From the NCBI RefSeq assembly GCF_003363775.1, contig NZ_CP031376.1, positions 1,272,078-1,336,077 on the forward strand: DNA of 64,000 nucleotides. Direction: 5' to 3'. The stretch's first letter is position 1; each line of letters opens with the position of its first letter. Below, piece after piece: positions 1 to 10,374 of the stretch. The position numbers were made by a program, and so were the translations under genes. The notes beneath the pieces were generated by a model that saw nothing but the letters and a program-made list of their open reading frames with translations, was not told the DNA's origin and did not search any database. The stretch comes from Spiroplasma alleghenense (lineage in GTDB: Bacteria; Bacillota_I; Bacilli_A; Mycoplasmatales; Mycoplasmataceae).

Positions 1-327
1 AAAAAATATTTTGGCGACGCTTTTATTTGCTCGCAGTTCCATTTTCACAATGCCATTTTTGACCTGATCACTATATAACCTCACCGCAAAAACAATTGCT
101 AAAATAAGAAAATAAAATGAGGTAATAGAAACTGTGATTCACAAACCCAAACCCATCGAAGCTCTAAAAAGCATTAATTTGGGTGAGAAAAAAACTGAGG
201 TTGTAGTGGTCAGAGAAATTAGATAAATTGTTGTTGTTACCAAAAATGTGGGTGTTATTAAAGTTTTAATAAAGGTATTTTTAAAAATTGTTAAATTTTT
301 ATCAAATCAATTACTAATTTTTATCAT
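1..327 (-). CDS. ABC-2-like membrane permease, N-terminal part
   Basis: The gene runs off the left edge; about 109 N-terminal codons are visible, reading leftward from an ATG preceded by an AAAAGAG ribosome site. After a short basic N-terminus (MIKISNWFDKNLTIFKN) come two hydrophobic segments, at roughly residues 23-45 and 60-85, then a charged stretch that ends SDQVKNGIVKMELRANKS. Two TGA codons are read as Trp. This fits the first part of an ABC-2-type export permease, a family common in spiroplasmas, but no diagnostic motif lies in the visible part. It could equally be another polytopic membrane protein. It starts 52 bp downstream of the next minus-strand gene and may be cotranscribed with it. 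Confidence 0.5.
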
Positions 328-379
328 AACTTAACTCTTTTCATTTTGACTTGTTCTCTATTGTTAAAATTCTGATTAA

Positions 380-928
380 CTAAACATAGAGATTGTATTT
401 AAATTCCAACTTGGGAACCTTATCTCATTTTTTACCCGAGTCAAAAATTATTTGACTCGAATCTCCATTTCTATCTTTGTAGCTGAGATTGTATTTAAAT
501 TGATAACCGGTTAAAAAAATATAAGTTTGTTCTCCATTTAGTTTGATGTCTCAAATATTTTTAATATTAATATTTCCTAGTAAAGCAGTTTTAAATGGTA
601 GTAAATCAATATTTGATACTTTGTTGTAGTTTCGATATAAATCAAGATAACCGATTTTAACTATTCTTTTTCCAGGATTATTTTCTAACAAAATATTGGC
701 ATCATCTTTGATACTTTGTATTAAATTATCTTCATTTCAATAAGATGTTGCATTTCCTGGTTTTGGACGAAATGAGGAATTAAAGGTTCTACTAATGCTA
801 TTTACAACTTTAGAATCTAATTCATCATTTTTAATGGAACTTGATAAATTCTCTTGAGTTAATAAACTAGGCGCTAGTGAAAAACCACCCGAAAGTAATA
901 ACGTTGATAGTAAGTTAATATTTTTCAT
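380..928 (-). CDS. Small exported protein of unknown function
   Basis: 182 residues with a typical signal peptide (MKNINLLSTLLLSGGFSLAPS) but no lipobox cysteine, so it is probably secreted or anchored by an uncleaved signal. The mature part is polar (SYWNEDNLIQSIKDDAN...) and ends KLEFKYNLYV. Two TGA codons (after NATSY and after DSGKK) are internal Trp; reading through them gives an uninterrupted frame to TAG at 380-382. The ATG is preceded by AAAGGAGAATTTT, a strong ribosome site. I recognise no family. It faces the Panacea gene divergently across a hairpin. Confidence 0.65.
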
Positions 929-997
929 AAAATTCTCCTTTCGTATATTTCTTGAATATACGCGATTATCATATCATTAAATTTATAATTTAAAAGA

Positions 998-1048
998 AAA
1001 ACAAATAAATATTACTTATTTTTACTATAAGTAATATTTATTTGTTTT
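998..1048. repeat. Perfect 21-bp inverted repeat between divergent genes
   Basis: Arms 998-1018 and 1028-1048 are perfectly complementary around a 9-nt loop. The structure lies between two divergent start codons, so it is not at the 3' end of either gene. It may be an operator, a cruciform, or a double terminator insulating the two promoters. Confidence 0.75.
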
Positions 1049-1098
1049 CATCAAGTCAATGATTTTTATTTTAAATTACTTAGTATTAAATACCCGCC

Positions 1099-1117
1099 AC
1101 TAAATAAGGTGTATAAT
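1099..1117 (+). promoter_or_regulatory. Promoter block with TATAAT, shared with mreB leader
   Basis: ACTAAATAAGGTGTATAAT ends in a perfect -10 hexamer preceded by TG. No good -35 is visible at 17 bp. The same 19 bases occur at 54491-54509. It lies 21 bp upstream of the Panacea-domain start codon. Confidence 0.6.
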
Positions 1118-1138
1118 TTAAAAAAGGAGTTGTAAATT

Positions 1139-1630
1139 ATGTCGAAATACGATGTTAAAAATATTGCAAACTACGTAATTAACTATTTTTATGAAAATTC
1201 AGATAAATTAAAAAACAACGAGGAGAACTTTGAAATATTAGAAATAAATAATCTAAAAATGCAAAAAGTACTTTATTTTTTATATGGGTTTTTTTATTCA
1301 GAAACTAGAGAGGAACTTTTCGACGTTGAATTTTTGGCCTGAAAACTAGGTCCTGTCATTAAATCAATTTATGAGATAAATAAAAATGCAACAGAAAATA
1401 ATGGATACAGAAATATACCCAAAGACACTTATTGTGAGTTTGCAAAAAAAATTGAAGATGAAGATAAGAAATTAATTAATCAGATATTAGATAACTTAAT
1501 GGAGATTTCTACTTGAGCACTTGTTGAACTAAGCCATAAACCAGGTGGTCCTTGAGAGGCCACAAAACAATCGGAAGTTATTAGTAGAGACTTACTAAAT
1601 AAATATTTTAGAAATTTAGAACTTAAGTAG
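1139..1630 (+). CDS. Panacea-domain protein (SocA/GepA-like, DUF4065)
   Basis: 163 residues. The order of motifs matches the Panacea (DUF4065, SocA-like) fold: a helix LKMQKVLYFLYGFF near residues 40-53, then LAWKLGPVIKSIYEI (about 66-80), and a terminal ELSHKPGGPWEATK (about 137-150). Two Trp codons are TGA, so short-ORF calls truncate it after EFLA. Panacea domains are known as antitoxin modules that pair with unrelated toxins, and also as ClpXP adaptor-like proteins such as SocA. No intact partner gene is adjacent; the ORF downstream is broken. The start is supported by AAAAAGGAGTTGTAAATT. Confidence 0.7.
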
Positions 1631-1650
1631 CATGTTTGGAATTCTTAATT

Positions 1651-1788
1651 ATGGAGATTAATCAATGAATAAAGGCAAAGGAATTAAAAGAAAGAGTTAA
1701 TTTACATTTTTAACTTCGAATTTTTGTAGTAATAGATAAAAAGGAATCTTATTTTTATGAGCTCAGAATTGATGAAAATCTAAGCTAA
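1651..1788 (+). pseudogene. Eroded ORF downstream of the Panacea gene
   Basis: An ATG (MEINQWIKAKELKERVNLHF) runs into TAA after 20 codons, but the same frame then reads 24 more plausible codons (LRIFVVIDKKESYFYELRIDENLS) before the next stop. The character of the two halves suggests one small gene interrupted by a nonsense change. By position it could be a decayed toxin partner of the Panacea protein. The evidence is only the reading frame; chance is not excluded. Confidence 0.3.
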
Positions 1789-1929
1789 AGATAAAAGCAA
1801 TATAAATTTTATTATAATTTAAAAATGTCACGCGAATTTAACTATCTTAATACATTAATTTAATAATGCATAAAATATTAAATTTCGATGTGACATCATG
1901 GATTTAATTTATATCTCTATTATTTAAAG

Positions 1930-3729
1930 CTATTTGAATCATCACCCAGAATTAGATTTTGAATAACCTGTCATATCAATTCTATGGTCGGTTCTTGCTC
2001 CAAATTCAAAATATGTTTTGTAAATTTGGGTTTTTGAAGTGTTGAACGAAAAAAATCAAGTTTTTAAAGTTAAATAATAGTTATTACTTGACATACTATA
2101 GCAGAAATATATTTCATCATTCTGACTGAATGTCATTTTTGAAAAATAATCGTTACCTGACGCTGCAGAATAATTTACTCCTGTAGTTAATCCAAGAGGT
2201 TCTAATCAATCAGCAGCCTTTTGATTGGCTTTAAGAAGCAAATCAAAAGATTCTTCATAATCCATCAATGTCATGGGTTCAATATCTTTCATTTCTTCTG
2301 GTTTGTTAAGGTAGAATTTTCAATCTGTATTATCTTCTTGTAATTCTGTATCGTTGAAACCAAAAAACTCTTTTTGAAAATTATAAGAATCAGTGATAAA
2401 TTTCTTGTATAAAACTTTAGTGTTTTCACATTCAGGAAGTTGTTTTATAACAATTTGCTCTTTTGGTAATTCATAGAAGGTTTCATTATATCAAAAACCT
2501 ATATCATCAATTGTTGATCTAAAAAGAGCAAGATAATTTCTCTGATTTCTAGGCTCTAACTTAAAATTCGATTTTTTTAAACTAGAATTAAATGTATAGT
2601 TTTCTTTCAAATTGTATTCTAAGTTAAAAGAGTTTAATGATTCTGAAAAATCATCAAATTCAACTTCAAGTTCTTTTATATTTTTTATGTATTTAGACAC
2701 CCCGGTGCTCATCCACTCTGAATCATTTGAGCTAAGTTCTTCAATAAAATCTTCCTCAGCTTGCTTATCTCCTTTCAGTGCTAACTTTAAAGTTTTTAAA
2801 CCTTCAGGCTTTCCTATCCCATCACGGTCTCAATACAAATTATTAGTTGGTGGATTAACTGATGAGTCAATTATGTTATTAGTGTCAGTGTTTATTTTTC
2901 AGTCATTATTAAAATTAATAGCCTTTCCGGCTCATTGCACATTATTTAAAATATTTTGCAAATTTTGAAATACTAAATTACCTTCTGTTTTTTGATTTAT
3001 TGCCTCAGCGGTACCGAACAAATCACCTTTGTCGCTTTTAATTTCAAAACTATTGGCATTTTCAACCGAGTTCAGAGTATCTTTATAAATATTTTTTACT
3101 TCGTTTAAGTCGAAAGCTTCTTCTTCGTCGGCTAAAATCGTAATTGAGGTCTTGAATAAATTAAGATTCTCTACTTCTATTTCCTGATTTGAATTTAAAA
3201 AATAAAAGCTAGCTCCAATACTAATGTAAACCGATAATGGTCCATTCTCCTCTTTTTCCTCAATTTTTAAACTATCAATAAAATAACCATCTTTCAAAGG
3301 AGTTTTCCCATCAACTAAAATTGGTTTATAGTTAACATTGGAAAGAACGTTATTTGTTATTTCAGATTCTACTATATTTCAGTGAATTAAATCCTTAATA
3401 TAGTTTTGCATTTCTTCAGATTCTTTTGATTCCATATTTTCAATATTTTCCTTATTATTTTTGATTCATTCCTCATCGCGCTCACCAAATGGATACTTAA
3501 CCCCATTGTCTCCACCTTTTTCAAAAGAAACAAAAAAGTAATCATCAAAATCACTTTTCAAAATAGAATCAAAAATTCCTTGAACTGTGTCTTTTAATTC
3601 TTTTTGCAAAGATTGGTAATCAAATTCCTCGCCAATATCGGGATTCACCTTCTTTTTACAGGCCACCACACTAAGGGGTGCTGAAACCACCATACTTGTC
3701 GCCCCTAATATACTTAATAACTTCTTCAT
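1930..3729 (-). CDS. Surface lipoprotein, tandem family copy 1
   Basis: 599 residues. The N-terminus is a lipoprotein signal with lipobox SVVAC followed by KKK, so the mature protein is probably lipid-anchored on the outer face. The rest is acidic and polar, with few hydrophobic stretches. Recognisable blocks shared with the other copies are EEFDYQSLQKEL near residue 33, NSFNLEY, YIALFRSTIDD (here YLALFRSTIDD), QIVIKQLPECENTKVLY, and a C-terminus ending SKSNSGWWFK. Several Trp codons are TGA, which breaks the frame under the standard code. No catalytic motif was seen and function is unknown. It is the last of three head-to-tail copies and the most diverged of them in the central region. Confidence 0.8.
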
Positions 3730-3765
3730 ATTTGTTTCTCCTTATAATTTTATTTATCTATACCT

Positions 3766-3794
3766 AGTATATATATATATATATATAAAGTCAA
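3766..3794 (-). promoter_or_regulatory. Promoter of lipoprotein copy 1, AT-repeat spacer
   Basis: On the minus strand TTGACT (3789-3794), a 17-bp spacer that is almost entirely an alternating AT tract, and TATACT (3766-3771). The AT repeat makes the spacing open to slippage. Confidence 0.7.
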
Positions 3795-3827
3795 TTAGGG
3801 GGGTGTTATTGAAATCTTGTAAAAATA

Positions 3828-3850
3828 AAAAAGCACCAAAAGTGCTTTTT
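3828..3850 (-). terminator. Terminator of lipoprotein copy 2
   Basis: AAAAAGCAC / GTGCTTTTT stem with a 5-nt loop, followed on the minus strand by a T-rich run. It lies 3' of copy 2 and just upstream of the copy 1 promoter; an identical element follows copy 3. Confidence 0.8.
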
Positions 3851-3972
3851 GATAAAATCTAAAATTAGTGAGGATTGGTTTAGCAAACAAATTTCTGTTG
3901 GCAAATTTTTAGAATAAAATATTTAATTTTGATGCGAAATCATGGATTAAATTTATATCATTGTTTTTAAAG

Positions 3973-5775
3973 CTATTTGAATCATCACCCAGAATTAGAC
4001 TTTGACTCACCTGTCATATCCATTGTGTGACCGTCTCTTCATCCAATTTGGAAACATGTTTTAGAAACACTATTATTTGAAGCTTCGAACGAAAAAAACC
4101 ATGTTTTTAAAGTTAACCAACGGCCTTTATCCGACATATTATCACAGAAATATATTTCATCCTCCTGATTAAATGTCATTTTTTCAAAACCAACGTTATG
4201 ATACACCGCAGACCTATTTACTCTTGTAGTTAGACCAAGAGGTTCTAATCAATCAGCAGCCTTTTGATTGGCTTTAAGAAGCAAATCAAAAGAATCTTCA
4301 TAATCCATCAATGTCATAGGCTCAATGTCTTTCATTTCTTCTGGTTTGTTAAGGTAGAATTTTCAATCTGTATTATCTTCTTGTAATTTTGTATCATTGA
4401 AACCAAAAAACTCTTTTTGAAAATTATAAGAATCAGTGATAAATTTCTTGTATAAAACTTTAGTGTTTTCACATTCAGGAAGTTGTTTTATAACAATTTG
4501 TTCTTTTGGTAATTCATAGTTAAATCCATTATATTTAAAACTAATATCATCAATTGTTGATCTAAAAAGAGCGATATAGTTTCTTTGCTTTCTGGGTTCT
4601 AACTTAAAATTTGAGTTTTTTAAACTTCCTTGAAATGCATAATTTATTAACAACATATACTCCAAGTTAAAAGAGTTTAATGATTCTGAAAAATCATCAA
4701 ATTCGGATTCAAGTTCTTTTATGTTTTTTATGTAATCATTAATTCGACTCTTCATTCACCTTGAATCATTTGAGCTGAGTTCTTCAATAAAATCCTTTTC
4801 AGCTTGCTTGTCACCTTTTAGTGCTGATTGTAGAGTTTTTATAGCTTCAGGTTCAGGGTTATCTGCGCTGGGGTCCCAATACACGTAATTTTTTGGGTAT
4901 GTTATTGAGGCATCAATGATATTATTGGTATTGGTGTTAATTTTTCAATCGTTGTTAAAATCAATTGGTTCTTCGTTTCATTGCGCATTATTTAAAATAC
5001 TTTGCAAATTTTGAAATACTAAATTACTTTCTGTTTTTTGGTTTATTGCCTCAGCGGTACTGAATAAATCACCTTTGTCACTTTTAATTTCAAAACTATT
5101 GGCATTTTCAACCGAGTTCAGAGTATCTTTATAAATATTTTTTATCTCATTTAAATCCTGAGCTTCTAGTTTACTGCTTAAAATTGTAATTGAGGTCTTG
5201 AATAAATTAAGATTTTCTACCTCTATTTCTTGATTTGAATTTAAAAAATAAAAGTTAGCTCCAATAGCAATATAAACAGATAAAGGTCCTTTCTCCTCTT
5301 TTTCTTCAATTTTTATACTATCAATAAAATAACCTTCCTTTAAAGGAGTTTTCCCATCAACTAAAATTGGTTTATAGTTAACATTGGAAAGAACGTTATT
5401 TGTTATTTCAGATTCTACTATATTTCAGTGAATTAAATCCTTAATATAATTTTGCATTTCTTGGGATTCAGGTGATTCCATATTTTCAATATTTTCCTTA
5501 TTATTTTTGATTCATTCCTCATCTCGATCACCAAAAGGATAATCAACCCCGTTATCTCCACCACTTTTGAATGAAACAAAAAAGTAATCATCAAAATCGC
5601 TTTTTAAACTAGAATTGAAGATTTCTTGAACTGTGGTTTTTAATTCTTTTTGTAAAGATTGGTAATCAAATTCCTCGCCAATATTGGGATTCACCTTCTT
5701 TTTACAGGCAATAACACTTAATGGAGCTGAAACCACCATACTTGTCGCTGCTAAAATAGTCAATAATTTCTTCAT
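3973..5775 (-). CDS. Surface lipoprotein, tandem family copy 2
   Basis: 600 residues with signal and lipobox SVIAC-KKK. It has the same architecture as its neighbours: an N-terminal block FDYQSLQKELKTTVQEIF, a DDYFFVSF segment, a central helix-rich part beginning MKSRINDYIKNIKELESEFDDF, the block YIALFRSTIDDISFKYNGFNYELPKEQ, and a C-terminus ending DMTGESKSNSGWWFK. The central block is nearly identical to copy 3 but differs from copy 1, while the terminal parts are alike in all three, suggesting exchange between copies. Start-to-start distance to copy 1 is 2046 bp. TGA is used for Trp. Function is unknown; exposure at the cell surface is inferred from the lipobox. Confidence 0.8.
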
Positions 5776-5811
5776 ATTTGTTTCTCCTTATAATTTTATA
5801 TATCTATACCT

Positions 5812-5840
5812 AGTATATATATATATATATATAAAGTCAA
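5812..5840 (-). promoter_or_regulatory. Promoter of lipoprotein copy 2, AT-repeat spacer
   Basis: TTGACT (5835-5840), 17 bp of alternating AT, TATACT (5812-5817) on the minus strand; same sequence as at copy 1. Confidence 0.7.
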
Positions 5841-5873
5841 TTAGGAAGGTGTTATCGAAATCTTGTAAAAATA

Positions 5874-5896
5874 AAAAAGCACCAAAAGTGCTTTTT
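5874..5896 (-). terminator. Terminator of lipoprotein copy 3
   Basis: Same AAAAAGCAC/GTGCTTTTT hairpin as at 3828-3850, followed on the minus strand by a T-rich run, downstream of copy 3. Confidence 0.8.
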
Positions 5897-6019
5897 GATA
5901 AAATCTAAAATTAGTGAGGATTGGTTTAGCAAACAAATTTCTGTTGGCAAATTTTTAGAATAAAATATTTAATTTTGATGCGAAATCATGGATTAAATTT
6001 ATATTACTATTGTTTATTG

Positions 6020-7822
6020 CTATTTGAATCATCACCCAGAATTAGACTTAGACTCACCTGTCATATCAATTCTGTGACCGTCTCTTCACCCAATTTGAAA
6101 ATATGTTTTGTAAACGCCAGTCCTTGAAGCTTCGAACGAAAAAAACCATGTTTTTAAAGTTAACCAACGGCCTTTATCCGACATATTATCACAGAAATAT
6201 ATTTCATCCTCCTGATTAAATGTCATTTTTTTAAAACTAATGTTACTATCTGACGCAGACTGATTTACTCTTGTTGTTAATCCAAGAGGTTCTAATCAAT
6301 CAGCAGCCTTTTGATTGGCTTTAAGAAGCAAATCAAAAGAATCTTCATAATCCATCAATGTCATGGGTTTAATATCTTTCATCTCTTCTGGTTTGTTAAG
6401 GTAGAATTTTCAATCAGCATTATCTTCTTGTAATTCTTTATCGTTGAAACCAAAGAACTCTTTTTGAAAATTATAAGAATCAGTGATAAATTTCTTGTAT
6501 AAAACTTTAGTGTTTTCACATTCAGGAAGTTGTTTTATAACAATTTGCTCTTTTGGTAATTCATAGTTGAAGCCATTATATTTAAAACTAATATCATCAA
6601 TAGTTGATCTAAAAAGGGCAATATAGTTTCTTTGCTTTATGGGTTCTAACTTAAAATTTGAGTTTTTTAAACTCGCCTGAAATTCAGAGTTTATAGACAA
6701 CATATACTCTAAGTTAAAAGAGTTAAGCGATTCTGAAAAATCATTAAATTCAGTTTCAAGTTCTTTTATGTTTTTTATGTAATCATTAATTCGACTCTTC
6801 ATTCACCTTGAATCATTTGAGCTGAGCTCTTCAATAAAATACTTTTCAGCTTGCTTGTCCCCTTTTAGTGCTGATTGTAGAGTTTTTACAGCTTCAGGTT
6901 CAGGGTTATATGCGCTGGGGTCCCAATACACGTAATTGTTTGGGTAACTTATTGAGGCATTAATAATATTATTGGTATTGGTGTTAATTTTTCAATCGTT
7001 GTTAAAATCAATTGGTTCTTCGTTTCATTGCACATTATTTAAAATATTTTGCAAATTTTGAAATACTAAATTACTCTCTGTTTTTTGATTTATTGCCTCA
7101 GCGGTACTGAATAAATCACCTTTGTCACTTTTAATTTCAAAACTATTGGCATTTTCAACCGAGTTCAGAGTATCTTTATAAATGTTTTTTACCTCATTTA
7201 AATCCTGTGCTTCAATTTCTTTGCCTAAAATCGTAATTGAGGTCTTGAATAAATTCAGATTCTCTACTTCTATTTCATGATTTGAATTTAAAAAATAAAA
7301 GCTAGCCCCGATAGCAATATAAACAGATAAAGGTCCATCCTCGTCTTTTTCTTCAATTTTTATACTATCAATAAAATAGCCATCCTTTAAAGGGGTTTTT
7401 CCATCAACTAAAATCGGTTTATAGTTTACATTAGAAAGAACGTTCTTTATTATTTCAGATTCTACTTTATTTCAGTGAATTAAATCCTTAATATAGTTTT
7501 GCATTTCTTGAGATTGAGTTGATTCCATATTTTCAATATTTTTTTTATTATTTTTGATCCATTCTTTATTTCGCTTGCCAAAAGGATAATCAACCCCATT
7601 ATCTCCGCCCTTTTCAAATGAAACAAAAAAGTAATCATCAAAATCACTTTTCAAACTAGAATCAAAAATTCCTTGAACTGTGGCTTTTAATTCTTTTTGC
7701 AAATATTGGTAATCAAATTCTTCATCAGTATTTGGATCAACTTTTTTCTTACAAGCCACCACGCTAATGGGGGCTGAAACCACCAAACTGGTAGCCCCCA
7801 AAATGGTTAATAACTTCTTCAT
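6020..7822 (-). CDS. Surface lipoprotein, tandem family copy 3
   Basis: 600 residues, lipobox SVVAC-KKK. It carries the family blocks FDYQYLQKELKATVQGIF, DDYFFVSFEKGGDNG, the long central block starting MKSRINDYIKNIKELETEFNDF that is almost shared with copy 2, and the terminal SKSNSGWWFK. It is first in the array in the direction of transcription. Its promoter spacer differs from copies 1 and 2 because the AT tract is interrupted by GTG, so this member may be expressed more stably. Trp codons include both TGA and TGG (the fused WIKNNK stretch near residue 88 uses TGG). Function is unknown. Confidence 0.8.
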
Positions 7823-7858
7823 ATTTGTTTCTCCTTATAATTTTATTTATCTATACCT

Positions 7859-7887
7859 AGTATATATATGTGTATATAAAAAATCAA
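7859..7887 (-). promoter_or_regulatory. Promoter of lipoprotein copy 3
   Basis: TTGATT (7882-7887), 17-bp spacer with an interrupted AT tract, TATACT (7859-7864). The -35 lies inside the left arm of the upstream gene's terminator. Confidence 0.65.
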
Positions 7888-7930
7888 CCTTTTTGAAAGC
7901 AGTTATCTGCACCGCTAAAGGTTGATTTTT
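7880..7930 (-). terminator. Terminator of the dehydrogenase operon
   Basis: Arms AAATCAACCTTT and AAAGGTTGATTT flank a ~23-nt loop and are followed on the minus strand by a T-run, 46 bp past the dehydrogenase stop. It overlaps the -35 of the next promoter. Confidence 0.65.
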
Positions 7931-7975
7931 ATATTTAAATTTATTTTAATTACTTTTTATTAGTTGTTTTTAAAC

Positions 7976-8974
7976 TTATTTTATTTCATTTTTACATTGC
8001 CCAGTCTTTAGGTATTCTTGTAAATTAAGATAAGTGGTTTCAACCATATTTTTAACTGCCTCATCAGTAAAACTACCAATATGAGGAGTTATTACCACCC
8101 TTGGGTAAAATTGGTGTAGCTTTTCATAAGCTTCAATTGGTAGTTTATCATTACCAAAAGTTTTGAAGAATATTTGTGGTTCTTTTTCCACAACATCCAA
8201 GGCAGCCCCTTTAATATGATTAGATTTAATTGCTTCATATAAAGCAACAGGGTCTAGTAGTTCTCCTCGTGAAGCATTTACAATAAATGAGTTAGGTTTC
8301 ATTTTAGAAATAAAATCCTTATTAATCATATGTTCATTTTCCCCAGCAATATAAGGACAGTGAATTGATATTAAATCACTGGTTTTAATTAATTCATCCA
8401 GTTTTTTATATTCAATGATTCCCTTAGCTCCTTTATTTTCATATAAATCATAACCAATTACTTTGGCTCCCATGCCATGTCATCCTTTGGCAGTTTCTAA
8501 ACCAATTCTACCTGTTCCAATTATTCCAATAGTTGAGTTGCGAATTTCTTGGGCAAACATAAATGAGTCCACAGTGAAATCTTTATTTACCCCAGTTTTA
8601 TTGACCATATAAAAGGTATTACGCATTAAACCCATTCCAAGCGCTAAGGCCAGTTCACTAACCGCATTGGGTGAATAAAATGGTACATAGCCAGTTTTTA
8701 ATCCTAGCTCACGACAAGCGGGCACATCAATATGATTAACCCCAACAGTGCGAGTTAGAACATATTTAACCCCAGCTTCCTTCATTTTTATTAAGTTTTG
8801 TTTATCCGCTACACAATTGGCACGTAACATTACAGCTTCACAGCCATTAACTGTTGTAATATTTTCGTGGGTTAATAATTTGGGTTCTAAAATTAAGTCG
8901 TAGCCAAATTTTTTATTTAAATCAATAAAAAATTGCTTTTCAGTTTCTCTAACCCCATAACATATCATTTTCAT
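7976..8974 (-). CDS. D-2-hydroxyacid dehydrogenase (D-lactate dehydrogenase type)
   Basis: 332 residues, full length for the NAD-dependent D-isomer 2-hydroxyacid dehydrogenases. Visible features are the hinge YSPNAVSELALALGMGLMRN, the Rossmann motif GIIGTGRIG (about residues 150-158), the substrate-binding Arg in NASRGELLD, the Glu in VVEKEP, and the catalytic His in ITPHIGS. A TGA Trp follows ETAKG. The family reduces 2-keto acids such as pyruvate to D-2-hydroxy acids with NADH, which would regenerate NAD during fermentation. It sits 22 bp downstream of an AEC-family carrier, which suggests that the product or substrate is an organic acid moved by that carrier. D-lactate dehydrogenase is the likeliest specificity but is not proven by sequence. 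Confidence 0.85.
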
Positions 8975-8996
8975 TTAATTATTCTCCTTTAATTTT

Positions 8997-10235
8997 TTAA
9001 CTAGCAAATAGTGTTGTTGATCCAATGGCAGTTCCCACAACTACTCAAATTGGCATAGTGATAATAGCAGCTAGAGTTGATAGGGTTGTGACATTACTTG
9101 CTAATTCGGGTTGTTTGTCATAATTAATTGCATAAGCAACCACCACATTAGCTGGTGGGGTTGCTGCCATTATTAAGATAACAGTTAATTGAATTGAAGT
9201 AATTTGTCATGCCCCAGAGGCAGTTCCAATTCAAGCAAATAGGGTCACAAATACTAATGCCACAATTGGTACTAAGAAAACTCTGATTCCAGTAGCATAT
9301 CAAACCACTTTTGACTTCATAGCTTTTTTGACATTTCCTTTAGCAATTGTCATCCCAATAGAAATTCAAGCCAATGGTGTACAAATGGCTGCCAGAGTTG
9401 AAAGGATTGATTTAATTGGGGGAAATAATAAGTCGATTCTTAATGGTGAAAAGGCTTTGGTATCCCCATACTGAACTACTTTAATTCCTGGAATTAATTG
9501 AGTTGCTCAAATAAAGAATCCTAAAAAAGTTGCAATTAAAATTGGATTCAAGAATATTTGTTTCAAATTTTGATTACGAATTTTTTTGCGCTCTGGAGCT
9601 TGAGTTAATAAAATTTCTTGTCTTAAAGCTTTTTGGGTTTGTAAGAACTCAACTTGTTCAATTGGGGGTAAGTTTTGTAACTGAATTTTTATTTCTTTTC
9701 GAGTTAAGAAACCAGAATTAGTTGTTGCTACATTTTTCTTACTCATAATTGAAAATCCTAATGAGTATAAGAAAATACGATAAGGGATATTAAAATTGTT
9801 AGCTGTAGTTGGTCCATCTTTTGGGAAAATCGCTGTAATTAACGGAATACCAAAGAAAGTTGTTGAACCCAAGGCGATACACATTGACAAGGTATCTTGA
9901 ATATCTTTTTCATATTTATAAAAGAATACCTTCGCCCCCATTGTCATGACCAAATAAAAGATAAAACCAATCATAATAACTGATAATTCAGATTTTAATT
10001 CCTCAATAGTCACATCATTTAGAAAACCATTTAAAGCTAAAGCTGGTAATCCAACCAGCATCACTAATCTAGTAAACGCTTTTTCCCAATCTTTATTTAA
10101 AAGACCTTTAACGGTTAGGAAAAAACCTAAACCAATTACTGAAATTGTGGCGATGATTGCAGATCAAAGCGATCAAGATACTAAGGTAGCCTTTAAGGCT
10201 TCGCCAACACTATTGCTAAATAAATTTGTTAACAT
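8997..10235 (-). CDS. AEC-family transporter (auxin efflux carrier-like)
   Basis: 412 residues with about ten hydrophobic segments in the 5+5 layout of the AEC family. Recognisable pieces are VISVIGLGFFL near the N-terminus, ALGSTTFFGIPLITAIFP after the first bundle, a long charged central loop (ILLTQAPERKKIRNQNLKQIF), and a C-terminal half with LAAICTPLAWISIGM and IMAATPPANVVVAYA. The last motif resembles the P-P-A-crossover of bacterial malate/lactate carriers. The start ATG follows TTGGAGGAACAAAAA. With the dehydrogenase 22 bp downstream it forms an operon probably concerned with organic acid exchange. Exact substrate is not readable. Confidence 0.8.
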
Positions 10236-10297
10236 TTTTTGTTCCTCCAAGACAATATTAGCAAATAAAATATTTATAAACAATCATAAAATGGAAA

Positions 10298-10348
10298 AAA
10301 TTATTTATTTAATAAAAAGTTTAGATTTTTTTATTAAATAAATAATTT
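10298..10348 (-). terminator. Long AT-rich terminator of lipoprotein copy 4
   Basis: Perfect 21-bp arms (10298-10318 and 10328-10348) with a 9-nt loop, just past the stop of the dispersed lipoprotein gene and before the AEC carrier start. Nearly pure AT stem. Confidence 0.65.
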
Positions 10349-10374
10349 ATGTTTTTAAATAAAGTTGTTTTAGA

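Larger units (their letters stand above)
1930..7822 (-). repeat. Tandem triplication of lipoprotein genes, ~2.05 kb unit
   Basis: Three head-to-tail units with start codons 2046 and 2047 bp apart. The intergenic segments 3730-3960 and 5776-6000 are nearly identical, including promoter, AT tract and terminator, so whole transcription units were duplicated, not just coding sequence. Confidence 0.85.

Noticed and set aside
2612..2968. Plus-strand ORF across lipoprotein copy 1
   Set aside because: Ser/Phe-rich antisense translation of a family member; not kept in the same form in copies 2 and 3.
3768..3788. AT repeat as an insertion or phage attachment site
   Set aside because: The tracts sit exactly between conserved -35 and -10 hexamers in copies of one gene family, so promoter spacer is the better explanation.
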